Shown: positions 31,195 through 38,223 of the stretch, piece by piece | Layout of the letters: every line of letters starts with the position of its first letter | Numbering within the stretch: the stretch's first letter is position 1 | Virus record (IMG/VR): IMGVR_UViG_3300048930_000238 | Location: 1 to 39,999 of that record | Origin: a virus | Length of the DNA: 39,999 nt | Reading direction: 5' to 3' (one strand) | Notes under the pieces: model-generated | Databases searched by the model: none | What the model saw: the letters and a program-made list of their open reading frames with translations, nothing else | Told to the model about the DNA's origin: nothing | Program-made: the position numbers and the translations under genes

Positions 31195-31704
31195 TCAGCC
31201 TGCTGCTTTTCGATTTGGCGCAACGCTAGACGCCTTCCCGGCCCTATGGAACGTCGCCTCGTGATCCGTATGCGGAACATCAAACGCAGTGACGGCAACG
31301 GCCAAGGCCGCCCAGCGGTGGCTGGCGATGCCGGCCAACGGTCCTGGGTTCTTCTTCGTTCCCACCTCGCCGAACCGGTCGATCAACGCCTGGCGGATGT
31401 TGCCGTCCTTCGCCTTGGCTGACTTGCAGATGTGCAACTTGACGTCGCGGCGTGGCACGAGACGAACGCCAGGAACGATCGCCGCGAGTTGGCCGACCGT
31501 GAACACCGTCTCGAAGACCTCCCGGCCTACCGCCATGCCGAACGACTCGATCCACTCGCACGCTACGCCAACTCCGTTGATCCAATGCGGCCGAATAGCA
31601 CCTGCTAAGCGATCGTTGGGAACGTCGCCGCACTCGACAACGCGCACGCCGTCCCACACGACGTAAGCGGATTCTCGCGGGCCTGGGTCAATGCCGATCA
31701 CCAT
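31195..31704 (-). CDS. RuvC-like Holliday junction resolvase
   Basis: 169 residues with the RNase H-fold of RuvC: IGIDPGPRESAYVVWD (Asp6), ACEWIESFG (Glu50/Glu53), and ASHRWAALAVAV (His129) as the last catalytic segment, where RuvC usually has HDADALA. The third position is altered, but the three motifs are in order. It would cut branched DNA during replication, recombination or packaging. It follows the replication genes in the early operon. Confidence 0.75.
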   Translation of the reverse strand: MVIGIDPGPRESAYVVWDGVRVVECGDVPNDRLAGAIRPHWINGVGVACEWIESFGMAVGREVFETVFTVGQLAAIVPGVRLVPRRDVKLHICKSAKAKDGNIRQALIDRFGEVGTKKNPGPLAGIASHRWAALAVAVTAFDVPHTDHEATFHRAGKASSVAPNRKAAG

Positions 31705-31761
31705 CCGCGTTCTTTAGCGTGGGATCGCAAGGTTGGGAACATCACGCCGGACGGTGTCTGC

Positions 31762-32307
31762 TCACCCCGTCTTCTTGAGTTGAGCGATCATCGCCTCTCG
31801 GTCGTTCGCCCCGAACATCGGCGACACGTTTCCTTCGGCGTCCACCTTCCCAGCCACAGGCTCCTGCCCAAGCAACCGCTTCCTCGCGTATCGCAGCAAC
31901 CGAAACGCCGTCACGGACTTCATGCCGTCCAGCTTTTGCAGCACCATGTGCTTGATCTTCTCGAACTCGCTGGGCGTGGCGTTGTCGATGACAAACGTGA
32001 ACTCATCGGCCATGCGGCGGTCCTCGGCATCGTCGATGTCGAGTTTCACCTTTTCGACATGCTCAACCTTGGCTCGCTTCGTGATAGCGTTCCTGGCGGT
32101 AAGCAGTTCCCGGTAGGCGGCAAGAATCCACGCAAGCTGCGGAAATGCCGACTCTTTCTGCCGTTTCACGTTCCGCAAGGCGTCGTACAGCAACGTCTGG
32201 TCAAGCATCGAAAGGTCATCATGCCAGAGCTTTCGCTCTTCCGGCTTTGGGTCAAAAAGCGGCCATAGGTCGTTGATCGTTTCCCGGTTGTCGTCCCACG
32301 TTTTCAC
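31762..32307 (-). CDS. helicase-loader-like protein
   Basis: 181 residues from a GTG overlapping the initiator stop (GTGA). The N-terminal half shows W..LWPLFDPKPEERKLWHDDLSMLDQTLLYDALRNVKRQKESAFPQLAWILAAY, the spacing seen in phage loader proteins of the G39P/DnaI-associated type. A central basic helical region and LLRYARKRLLGQEP follow. It probably brings the host replicative helicase to the phage origin. Assignment is moderate. Confidence 0.5.
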   Translation of the reverse strand: MKTWDDNRETINDLWPLFDPKPEERKLWHDDLSMLDQTLLYDALRNVKRQKESAFPQLAWILAAYRELLTARNAITKRAKVEHVEKVKLDIDDAEDRRMADEFTFVIDNATPSEFEKIKHMVLQKLDGMKSVTAFRLLRYARKRLLGQEPVAGKVDAEGNVSPMFGANDREAMIAQLKKTG

Positions 32308-33074
32308 AGCGTTCCCCTCCTTGGTGTCCTTGCCCCCGAACCAGCCATCTGCCGCTCGGCCTTGGGCTCGGCAAACTCGCCTGCCCGGATCCTGTCGATG
32401 AACTCAAAGAACCGCGTCATCGGCACCGGAGTGGCGAAGTATCGGCGGCTCGGCAGCATCGCCAACGCTTCCCTGGCACACTCAAGCCACCCCGGTGATG
32501 CAGCCAAGTCAACCCAGTTGTGCGGGGGCGTCAGGTGATCCCACCGCTGGGCTCGCTCGGTCTGGTTCCACTCCGCGAGCCAGCGGTCCCATTCCACGGC
32601 TGCCCACCCTGGCTTGCGAAACTCGTCAGGCGGATCGCTCGCGGTGTGTGTGTGTTCTTTCTCTTCTCTTCTCTTCTCTTCTCTGGTCACACTTTTGTCA
32701 CGCTCGGAGCGTGACAATTTCGTGACACATTCGTACCTCTCTTTTTGCTTCCTACTGCGGGAAAGTGCCCTGTTTTTTGCACTCTCGGACAGGTGCCGAT
32801 CAAAATTCGGGACTTCGAGCGAGCCATTGCGGACCCGAAGCCAACCAACTTTGATGAGCGCGGACGCGAAACCATCGTGACCAAATGCGGAATCAAGCGT
32901 GACATTTGTCACGCTGTTAGCGTGACCATCTGCCATTTGGTCGTCGCACCACGACCAGAACCGAACGCATAGCCCGAATGCGTGGTCGATGTGAACTCCA
33001 AGGCTGTCGGCGATTGCCATGACTTCCGGCTTACGGGCCGTAGCCTTCTCAACCTTTATCCAATCGCCAGCCAT
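32304..33074 (-). CDS. phage replication initiator-like protein
   Basis: 256 residues. The N-terminal 110 residues (DWIKVEKATARKPEVMAIADSLGVHIDHAFGLCVRFWSWCDDQMADG) match the winged-helix N terminus of phage replication proteins of the DnaD/O type. A charged linker (TREEKRREEKEHTH), encoded by a TTCTC-type tandem tract at 32659-32683, connects to a C-terminal helical domain. GGAGGATGATTTC precedes the ATG. The origin often lies within such a gene. Confidence 0.65.
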   Translation of the reverse strand: MAGDWIKVEKATARKPEVMAIADSLGVHIDHAFGLCVRFWSWCDDQMADGHANSVTNVTLDSAFGHDGFASALIKVGWLRVRNGSLEVPNFDRHLSESAKNRALSRSRKQKERYECVTKLSRSERDKSVTREEKRREEKEHTHTASDPPDEFRKPGWAAVEWDRWLAEWNQTERAQRWDHLTPPHNWVDLAASPGWLECAREALAMLPSRRYFATPVPMTRFFEFIDRIRAGEFAEPKAERQMAGSGARTPRRGTL

Positions 33075-33205
33075 GAAATCATCCTCCGTGAAAGGTGGGC
33101 CGCAGGCGGGCTGACACTACCGGGTAGCGGACCGGGAGCAGCCGAAGCTGCCCCGCCTGCGAGCCCATATTGGGCGTGAAGAACCGCTAACCACGAGAGT
33201 GTCAG
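33075..33205 (-). promoter_or_regulatory. structured 5' leader of the replication operon
   Basis: The transcript from the motif at 33211 would begin near 33205 and pass through nested stems: AGTGTCAG (33198-33205) with CTGACACT (33111-33118), and GGGC plus CGCAGGCGGG (33097-33110) with CCCCGCCTGC plus GAGCCC (33151-33166). A leader of this size with strong stems may serve as an attenuator or translation control. Confidence 0.45.
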
Positions 33206-33210
33206 TCCCG

Positions 33211-33232
33211 CTATACGTCAGTTTACCAGTGT
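33211..33232 (-). promoter_or_regulatory. promoter-like motif before the replication operon
   Basis: On the minus strand this reads ACACTGGTAAACTGACGTAT. It matches the site at 15988 over GGTANACTGACGTATAG and those at 26526 and 26625 over ACACYGGTANACT. TAAACT would be the -10 box; no good -35 box. About 137 bases upstream of the initiator gene. Confidence 0.5.
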
Positions 33233-33257
33233 TCATAGGACCACTCAGCCGAGTTGT

Positions 33258-33563
33258 TTACTGTGCCAACCGATACAATGCTTCCCGCCCACCGCTGGCC
33301 GACCTCGTCTCGCCATCGCGAACGATGAACCCGTCCTGCCGCAGGTCCGGCAATCGCTTGCTGACCTGCGCCACGCTCAACCCGGTACGCCGCACAATCT
33401 CCGACTGCCCAGCCGGCCCGGCGTTGAACGCTTCGAGGATGACCTTGCAATGCCCGTGGACCGGAGCCCGCTTCGCCGCGTCGTGCGACGTTGGCGGATC
33501 GCTCTTGCGCGCCAACGCGAACAATGGAAGGTCGGTTGCCTGGTCGATAAACGTCCTTACCAC
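33258..33563 (-). CDS. winged-helix DNA-binding protein
   Basis: 101 residues from GTG 33563, with AAGGAGG upstream. SDPPTSHDAAKRAPVHGHCKVILEAFNAGPAGQSEIVRRTGLSVAQVSKRLPDLRQDGFIVRDGETR is a known phage arrangement: a DPxTSHxAA lead followed by a winged helix. It probably regulates phage genes. It lies directly downstream of the pentamer array in transcription direction. Confidence 0.7.
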   Translation of the reverse strand: MVRTFIDQATDLPLFALARKSDPPTSHDAAKRAPVHGHCKVILEAFNAGPAGQSEIVRRTGLSVAQVSKRLPDLRQDGFIVRDGETRSASGGREALYRLAQ

Positions 33564-33589
33564 AGATTCGCCTCCTTGCTAACTGAAAA

Positions 33590-34035
33590 GACCACGCCAT
33601 GCCGTGCCCATACACGCCTTGCCATTCCGAGCCGGAACCAACCTGACCGATCCTTGGCCCGCCATGACTTGCCTCGGTTGTTTTGCGACCTCGCCATGCC
33701 GAACCAGGCCCTGCACTTACCAGCCGATCCTTACCAATCCGCGACATTCCGCGCCGCGCCGCAGCGGGTGCATCCTCGCCCTGGTTGTTTTGTAACCACG
33801 CCGAACCGCACCATGCCGAGCCCCGCCATTCCTTCCCATGCCGCTCCGATCCACGCTGTGCCACGCCACGATTGTTTTGTAAACCGTGCCGAACCGAACC
33901 CATCCGTGCCTCGCCACACCGAACCAAACCCCGCCGGTCCATGCCCCGCCCGTGTTAGTTTGTGACCTCGCCGCGCCGCGACTCGCCGAGCCAAGCCGGG
34001 GCTTGCCGGACCAAACCGGGCTTAACCGCGCCATG
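33590..34035 (-). repeat. NNNCC pentamer array with TTGTTTTG spacers
   Basis: About 450 bases in which CC recurs every five bases with variable bases between (plus strand NNNCC, minus strand GGNNN). Blocks of 10-17 units are separated by TTGTTTTG at 33678, 33785 and 33872 and by TTAGTTTG at 33955; spacing is 107, 87 and 83. In the block from 33883 all 13 pentamers end in CC. Spacer surroundings can pair (GGTT..AACC). Frame is not kept between blocks, so it is not coding. It fills the early operon gap between bet and the winged-helix gene. The 118 bases from 34036 to 34152 hold only a small stem (GTGGC with GCCAC near 34078-34096). Confidence 0.8.
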
Positions 34036-34152
34036 AGCCGCCAAAAACTCCCGCCTGCGGAATCGAGCCGCAGCCCCGTGGCTTATGAGGCCACAAGGGA
34101 ACCTTCACGGGATGACCAGGCCGCCGCCGGAAAGGCGACAGCGGCGACCGAC

Positions 34153-35010
34153 CTATGCCGTCACGACCTCCTGGCCTTGGATCAATCCCGCCCTCGCCAT
34201 GATGCTGGCCTTGGCTTCCGCAAGATCGGCGTCAGTGAAGAGCCCGTCGTCGTGGTATCCGTTAGCTGTGGACCTCAGCTTCTCCAACGCCTCGATGCTC
34301 TCGGCCGACTCAACACCCTCGGTGAGTGCCGCGATGGCATCCGCTCGAGGGTCGCTGTCCACCACGACCGGCTCCGGCTTCTTCTTCGGAGCCTTGGCGG
34401 ACTCGATGGCCTTGCGTGCCGCCGCGTGGGCCTTGCTCGCCGGAGCCGTATCGGCCGGCTCGCTCGCGACGTTGACGATCCGTGCTGCCTCGTCCTCGTC
34501 GTAGATGCCAACGAACCCGAACGCCAGGCGGGCACACTGGATCATGGCCTTGTGCCGCAGCATCCGCCGAGGGTGCGAGCCCCAAGGCCCGGTGCCACGC
34601 TTGCACTCAGCGTAGAACTCCTTCACCCGGATCGGATGAGCCCGGTCCTTGCGGTGGATGATGCACTCAATCCACGCCGGCACCTGGCCGTTGACGCTGT
34701 CGGCCTCGACGAACTCCATGCCGTCGAACTTGTCGTGCGTGTTGACGATGCGAGCCCAGCCATCGACGCCCACGACCGGCACAATGCCGTTGCTCTTGTC
34801 GGGGAAGGCGTAGATTTCCTTCGTCCACGGGTTGAGCCCGTACTGGTCGGCCACGATCAGCAGGGCCATCATTTGCTCGTTGCTGACGTCACCTTTGAAC
34901 GCCGTAGCCTTGAGCGTGGACAGCATCTTCGCCGGCTCGACGTGGAACCGGCCCGCCATCTTCGACAGCAGGCTTGGCGGTGCCTGCGTGGTTGCAACTT
35001 CCGTGGTCAT
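34153..35010 (-). CDS. bet: Bet/RecT single-strand annealing protein
   Basis: 285 residues. LNPWTKEIYAFPDKSNGIVPVVGVDGWARIVNTHDKFDGMEF is the core sequence of the Bet/RecT family, followed by CKRGTGPWGSHPRRMLRHKAMIQCARLAFGFVGIYDEDEAARI. The C-terminal 80 residues are Ala/Lys/Glu-rich and probably flexible with a helical end. It anneals single strands in phage recombination together with the exonuclease encoded just upstream. AAAGGAGTGAG precedes the ATG. Confidence 0.92.
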   Translation of the reverse strand: MTTEVATTQAPPSLLSKMAGRFHVEPAKMLSTLKATAFKGDVSNEQMMALLIVADQYGLNPWTKEIYAFPDKSNGIVPVVGVDGWARIVNTHDKFDGMEFVEADSVNGQVPAWIECIIHRKDRAHPIRVKEFYAECKRGTGPWGSHPRRMLRHKAMIQCARLAFGFVGIYDEDEAARIVNVASEPADTAPASKAHAAARKAIESAKAPKKKPEPVVVDSDPRADAIAALTEGVESAESIEALEKLRSTANGYHDDGLFTDADLAEAKASIMARAGLIQGQEVVTA

Positions 35011-35031
35011 CTCATCTCACTCCTTTGGGGA

Positions 35032-35940
35032 TCACTTCAAACGAAACACTCGAAACGTGGATTCCTTGCGGTACTGGTCGGCCAGTTCCTTATGGGCGGC
35101 CTCCAATGCCTTCGTGTCCAGGCTCTTGCGGGTCTGAGCCTTGTAGGTGGCAAGCGTCTTGCCTCCGACCGCGATGGCCGAGGCGTCCCGGCAGGCGATC
35201 TTGAGCCGGTCCTCGATGGATCCGATCCGCTCATCAAGCTCCTTGGCGGTGGCCTTTAGGTGCTTCAACTCTTCGATGTCGTCGGCCAGTTCCGGCTCGA
35301 CCTCAATCGTCTCGCCGTTGTCTCGCGCCCATAGCTTCGCAGCGTCGGCCGCATTGATCGGCTCGGGTGGCACGCCGGCCAAAACGTGTTCCTTCCAGAA
35401 CAGCCGCTCGGCTTCGATGAGGTCCGCGATGAAAGAGTCCTCTCGCGGAACCGTGTAGATGCGGAAGTCTGACGCACCGATCAGTACCGGTACGTAGGCA
35501 ACCTGAGCCCCGGTCACGGCCATGTAGTGAGCCACTTGGGTCGTGTAGTAGACCGGGATTTCGTCGCTGCCCGGCTCGCCCCAGCCGTCAGCCGAGCGTG
35601 CAGTCTTGCACTCCACGACGGCCCCGCAGTCGGTGAGACCGTCAAGGCTCGCGATCATGAACGGGTGATCCTTGCTCATGAGGATCGGCGGCGGCTCGAC
35701 CAGATTCAGGCCGGAACGCTTAGCGAACTCCTCGCGGATTATCGGCTCAAGCAGTCGGCCCCACAGCATCGGCTCGCTGTCGGCCTGGTCGCTCGACACC
35801 TGGCCGGTCTTCTCAAGGTAGACGTCCAGCCGGCTTCGCCACTTGCTCAGGCCCAGGATCGGGGCAACGTCGCTGCCACCGATGCCCCGACGCCTAGCCT
35901 GTAGCCACTCGGCTCGTGATTCCTGTTGCGTCTCGCTCAT
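35032..35940 (-). CDS. YqaJ-type viral exonuclease
   Basis: 302 residues from ATG 35940 with AAAGGGAA upstream. RRRGIGGSDVAPILGLSKWRSRLDVYLEKTG is the YqaJ start motif; GRLLEPIIREEFAKRSG, then MIASLDGLTDCGAVVECKTARS, hold the catalytic Asp and ExK of the lambda exonuclease fold. A C-terminal helical extension (about 220-302) contains a coiled coil. It generates 3' single strands for Bet, with which it forms an exo-bet pair. Confidence 0.9.
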   Translation of the reverse strand: MSETQQESRAEWLQARRRGIGGSDVAPILGLSKWRSRLDVYLEKTGQVSSDQADSEPMLWGRLLEPIIREEFAKRSGLNLVEPPPILMSKDHPFMIASLDGLTDCGAVVECKTARSADGWGEPGSDEIPVYYTTQVAHYMAVTGAQVAYVPVLIGASDFRIYTVPREDSFIADLIEAERLFWKEHVLAGVPPEPINAADAAKLWARDNGETIEVEPELADDIEELKHLKATAKELDERIGSIEDRLKIACRDASAIAVGGKTLATYKAQTRKSLDTKALEAAHKELADQYRKESTFRVFRLK

Positions 35941-35966
35941 CACAGATTCCCTTTCAGTTATTGAAC

Positions 35967-36143
35967 TCACGGCCCCACCCCCTCTAGCACGCTGTGCGTC
36001 ACCATCGCCCGTCGCAGCACGTCCTCTCGCTTGGCCCGTCGCCAATCGAGAACACGCCAAGCGACCACGGACGCCACGGTCGTGACGCCAACGGTTGCAA
36101 CGCCAAGGGCGAACCCCACGATGATTGCGGTTGCGGTGTTCAT
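35967..36143 (-). CDS. small single-span membrane protein
   Basis: 58 residues: a membrane segment (TAIIVGFALGVATVGVTTVA) followed by a basic cytosolic-like tail (WRRAKREDVLRRAM). GGAGGTGGGG precedes the ATG, which overlaps the upstream stop (ATGA). No known family. Its place between an HTH gene and exo suggests an early function such as exclusion, but nothing proves it. Confidence 0.55.
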   Translation of the reverse strand: MNTATAIIVGFALGVATVGVTTVASVVAWRVLDWRRAKREDVLRRAMVTHSVLEGVGP

Positions 36144-36487
36144 GACCCCACCTCCACCAACCCGTACCCGCGGGCAGCGTAGGTGCGAATCTTCGCCGGG
36201 TGATGATGCTGCCAGGCGTGATGCCGCTCGGCTTCTCTCCACTTGGCTTGGACTTGCATCTTCCGTTGCTCTACCTCTTCCGGCGTCAACTCAGCCTTGG
36301 ACATCTCAAACCCGATGTACCGCCGCTTGGCATCGCTGGCACGCGGGTAGAGCCCGGCATCCTTGGCGATCTTCCGTACCGTCGGCGGCGACACGTGGCA
36401 GACGAACATGATCTCAGTAAGCGGCCGGTCGTCCTTCCACATGGCGAGGATGGCGGCTCGCTTCTCGGGTGTCATTTGGCGGTTCAT
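36140..36487 (-). CDS. HTH protein
   Basis: 115 residues. TPEKRAAILAMWKDDRPLTEIMFVCHVSPPTVRKIAKDAGLYPR is a helix-turn-helix like those of resolvases and transposase-related regulators. The C-terminal part is rich in Gln, Lys, Glu and His (AKWREAERHHAWQHHHPAKI). It is coupled by ATGA to genes on both sides. Likely a regulator of the early operon. Confidence 0.6.
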   Translation of the reverse strand: MNRQMTPEKRAAILAMWKDDRPLTEIMFVCHVSPPTVRKIAKDAGLYPRASDAKRRYIGFEMSKAELTPEEVEQRKMQVQAKWREAERHHAWQHHHPAKIRTYAARGYGLVEVGS

Positions 36488-36669
36488 ATGCCGATCTCCG
36501 ACTTGCTACGCGACTCTCTCGACACCTTCTCGGCTTGCACGGCGATGCCTCGCAGCACGGCCTTGCACACCGACAACTCATCACGCAGCCTTGCGTTCTC
36601 ACGCTCCAAAGTCGCAACGATCGCCTTCGTATCCCTGGCTCGATGCCACCGCTTGAACAAACCAAACAT
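36484..36669 (-). CDS. small coiled-coil protein
   Basis: 61 residues: MFGLFKRWHRARDT followed by IVATLERENARLRDELSVCKAVLRGIAVQAEKV, a leucine-zipper-like helix. AGGAGG lies five bases before ATG 36669; GTG 36675 is an alternative. No function known. Confidence 0.5.
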   Translation of the reverse strand: MFGLFKRWHRARDTKAIVATLERENARLRDELSVCKAVLRGIAVQAEKVSRESRSKSEIGI

Positions 36670-36671
36670 GC

Positions 36672-36944
36672 TCACCTCCTTGTGAAATCACGCTTCCTTG
36701 CAAACCTCCGAACCAAAGCAACGTGCTTTGGCTCATAGCAATTCCATGCCCGAAACTTTTTCGTTCGCGTGCCCACCAACGCTGCACGGGCGACCTCGCG
36801 GGTGACGTTCAGCCCTTCGGCTCCGAGGACCGCCTGCATCTCCGCGAGCGTGAGCCAGGTACGTTGGCTTCGCGGCGGAATGCCCATCCAGTCGCTCCAC
36901 TGCGATGGCTCGGCTACGGCACATAACGGCTCGTGGTCGTTCAC
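36672..36944 (-). CDS. small phage protein, possibly DNA-binding
   Basis: 90 residues from a GTG overlapping the stop of the CsrA-like gene (GTGA). TWLTLAEMQAVLGAEGLNVTREVARAALVGTRTKKFRAW may hold a helix-turn-helix, followed by a basic end (VRRFARKRDFTRR). Not assigned to a family. Confidence 0.5.
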   Translation of the reverse strand: MNDHEPLCAVAEPSQWSDWMGIPPRSQRTWLTLAEMQAVLGAEGLNVTREVARAALVGTRTKKFRAWNCYEPKHVALVRRFARKRDFTRR

Positions 36945-37132
36945 TTGGCTTGCTCCTTCTTGCGGTCCATTTCCTCTTGCACCTCCCAGCGATTGATGAC
37001 GACATGCGGCGGTGCATCGAATCCGAGCCGCACCGTGTTGCCACGAATCGCCAGCGGTGCCACGACGATCTGGCACGGCTCGACCACCGTAATGACCACC
37101 TCGTCGCCAATGCCTCTTGTGAGACTCAACAT
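36941..37132 (-). CDS. csrA-like: CsrA/RsmA-like RNA-binding regulator
   Basis: 63 residues: MLSLTRGIGDEVVIT, then IRGNTVRLGFDAPPHVVINRWEV. This has the five-strand layout of CsrA, with LTR at residues 4-6 and the Arg of INRWEV at the place of CsrA Arg44, both known as RNA contacts. An insertion-like change occurs in the second strand (VEPCQIVVAPLA). GAGGGGG precedes ATG 37132. CsrA dimers bind GGA in RNA loops and control translation. A phage copy may redirect host or phage translation; the GGNNN array in the same operon is a possible partner (inference). Confidence 0.75.
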   Translation of the reverse strand: MLSLTRGIGDEVVITVVEPCQIVVAPLAIRGNTVRLGFDAPPHVVINRWEVQEEMDRKKEQAK

Positions 37133-37151
37133 GTGCGGTGCCCCCTCGGCA

Positions 37152-37352
37152 TCATGCGTCGGGGGTGTGGCCCTCCGTGATGCCTCCGGTCGATCCGTCC
37201 GCCCCGGTTCCACCGGGCGATTCGATACTCGCAGCGATGGCAATGAGTGCCGACGCTGAAACGCGAGCCGTGTGAGCAACGCCCGCAACGTCTAGCGGGT
37301 TGCGCGGGTCCGCCTTATTGGCCGCGTAGTACGCGGACCAGGCGGCTTTCAT
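37152..37352 (-). CDS. small phage protein, unknown
   Basis: 66 residues starting MKAAWSAYYAANKADPRNPLDVAG; ATG 37352 overlaps the upstream stop (ATGA). The second half is Ala/Ser/Gly-rich (VSASALIAIAASIESPGGTGADG) and may be flexible. No family. Confidence 0.45.
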   Translation of the reverse strand: MKAAWSAYYAANKADPRNPLDVAGVAHTARVSASALIAIAASIESPGGTGADGSTGGITEGHTPDA

Positions 37353-37564
37353 GACGTACTTGAGAAACGCCGCATGAGTCGCCGCCGTATCAACTCCGCG
37401 GCAATCGCCTTCCGCTTCCGCTCCAACGGCGACCACCCGGCAGTCGTTCTCGCAGTCAACTCGGCGACATGCTCCGCGGCGTGCGGTGCGGGCTGCGGCG
37501 TGTTGAGCCGCGCGATGCGATTTGCAAACACTTCGACCTCCTTGTCGTTTGGCGTCCATGCCAT
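37349..37564 (-). CDS. small basic phage protein, first gene of the early operon
   Basis: 71 residues: an acidic start (TPNDKEVEVFANRIARL), a central helix, and a basic C terminus (LERKRKAIAAELIRRRLMRRF). It starts right after AAGGA. It follows a gene-free stretch with repeated CGTCAAATGGTCA motifs, so it is probably the first gene of the leftward early operon. Confidence 0.5.
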   Translation of the reverse strand: MAWTPNDKEVEVFANRIARLNTPQPAPHAAEHVAELTARTTAGWSPLERKRKAIAAELIRRRLMRRFSSTS

Positions 37565-37574
37565 TTCCTTATTT

Positions 37575-37736
37575 CGTCAAATGGTCAGCCAGCAAGACCG
37601 GCTGAGAAAATCCTAAGAATCACAATCAGCAACTCGATCCAAACCGCTGCATCCATGATTGACCTCGTTGAGTTCGTCACTCACCCGCTGTCATCCATGA
37701 CGGCGGGCATCATTGTGCAGAATCGTCAAATGGTCA
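37575..37736. promoter_or_regulatory. early control region with 13-bp direct repeats
   Basis: CGTCAAATGGTCA occurs at 37575-37587 and again at 37724-37736, 149 bases apart in the same orientation, bracketing the non-coding stretch ahead of the early operon. The motif contains GTCA twice and may be an operator. No strong sigma-70 promoter could be fixed by eye. Confidence 0.4.
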
Positions 37737-37762
37737 AGGCCACCTAAAAAGATTCTTTTCGA

Positions 37763-37778
37763 CCGCAGTTTTCTGCGG
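37763..37778 (-). terminator. terminator hairpin after pspC-like gene
   Basis: CCGCAG and CTGCGG form a perfect six-base stem with a TTTT loop. On the minus strand it lies seven bases after the stop of the PspC-like gene and is followed by an A/T-rich stretch ending CTTTTT. This fits an intrinsic terminator that separates the excisionase/PspC unit from the early operon. Confidence 0.55.
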
Positions 37779-37784
37779 GAAAAA

Positions 37785-37982
37785 CTATGCCTTTGTCGGC
37801 AGTTTTGGAAGGAAGAGCCCGACTAGATAGGCAAATCCGACAAAGAAAAACATGGAGAGGAAAGCCATGAATCGCACGGCTGCGACCGGCACGTTGAACT
37901 TGTGGGCCAGGCCACCGCACAACCCGAGAATCATGCGGTCGTCGCTCGAGCAGTAGATCGACGGATACTCGTTTGTGTTCAT
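37785..37982 (-). CDS. PspC-domain membrane protein
   Basis: 65 residues: SSDDRMILGLCGGLAHKFNVPVAAVRFMAFLSMFFFVGFAYLVGLFLP matches the PspC domain (RxIaGVCGGLAxyFxxdxxxVR followed by a membrane segment). PspC senses membrane stress in the phage shock response. A prophage copy next to the excisionase-like gene may monitor or protect the membrane in lysogens (inference). Confidence 0.8.
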   Translation of the reverse strand: MNTNEYPSIYCSSDDRMILGLCGGLAHKFNVPVAAVRFMAFLSMFFFVGFAYLVGLFLPKLPTKA

Positions 37983-37983
37983 G

Positions 37984-38223
37984 TCACCCCTCGTTTTTCC
38001 TCTTGCGTCCGCCCCTGGCCTTTCGCACGGCAGCGGTTTCCTTTGCAAGCCGTTTGACCTCGTCCTCGAAATAGTAGATGCGATGCGGCGAATGGACGAC
38101 CGCATTGAGCCTCCCGTGAATCCGAAGAGTGCGGAGGTTGCCTTCACTGCAATCGTAGAGTGCCGCAGCCTCCGGTGGAGTCAGCAATTTCCTTCCTGTC
38201 TTCTCATCAATCATCGCAACCAT
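37984..38223 (-). CDS. excisionase-like HTH protein
   Basis: 79 residues: KLLTPPEAAALYDCSEGNLRTLRIHGRLNAVVHSPHRIYYFEDEVKRLAKE is the short MerR-like or HTH_17 fold common in phage excisionases and directionality factors. The C terminus is basic (RKARGGRKRKNEG). It is the first gene leftward from the integrase, as expected for xis, but a repressor role cannot be excluded. Confidence 0.6.
   Translation of the reverse strand: MVAMIDEKTGRKLLTPPEAAALYDCSEGNLRTLRIHGRLNAVVHSPHRIYYFEDEVKRLAKETAAVRKARGGRKRKNEG

Noticed and set aside
33223-33942. Long minus-strand open frame of 239 codons over the pentamer array
   Set aside because: The frame is open only because GGNNN units seldom make stops. Spacers are read in different frames in different blocks and the product is low-complexity.
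33886-35259. Long plus-strand open frame of 457 codons opposite bet and exo
   Set aside because: It lies antisense to the well-supported bet gene and the 3' part of the exonuclease gene; the open frame follows from GC-rich codon use.
37656-37747. Plus-strand 30-codon frame in the early control region
   Set aside because: No ribosome-binding site and it overlaps the repeated operator-like motif.
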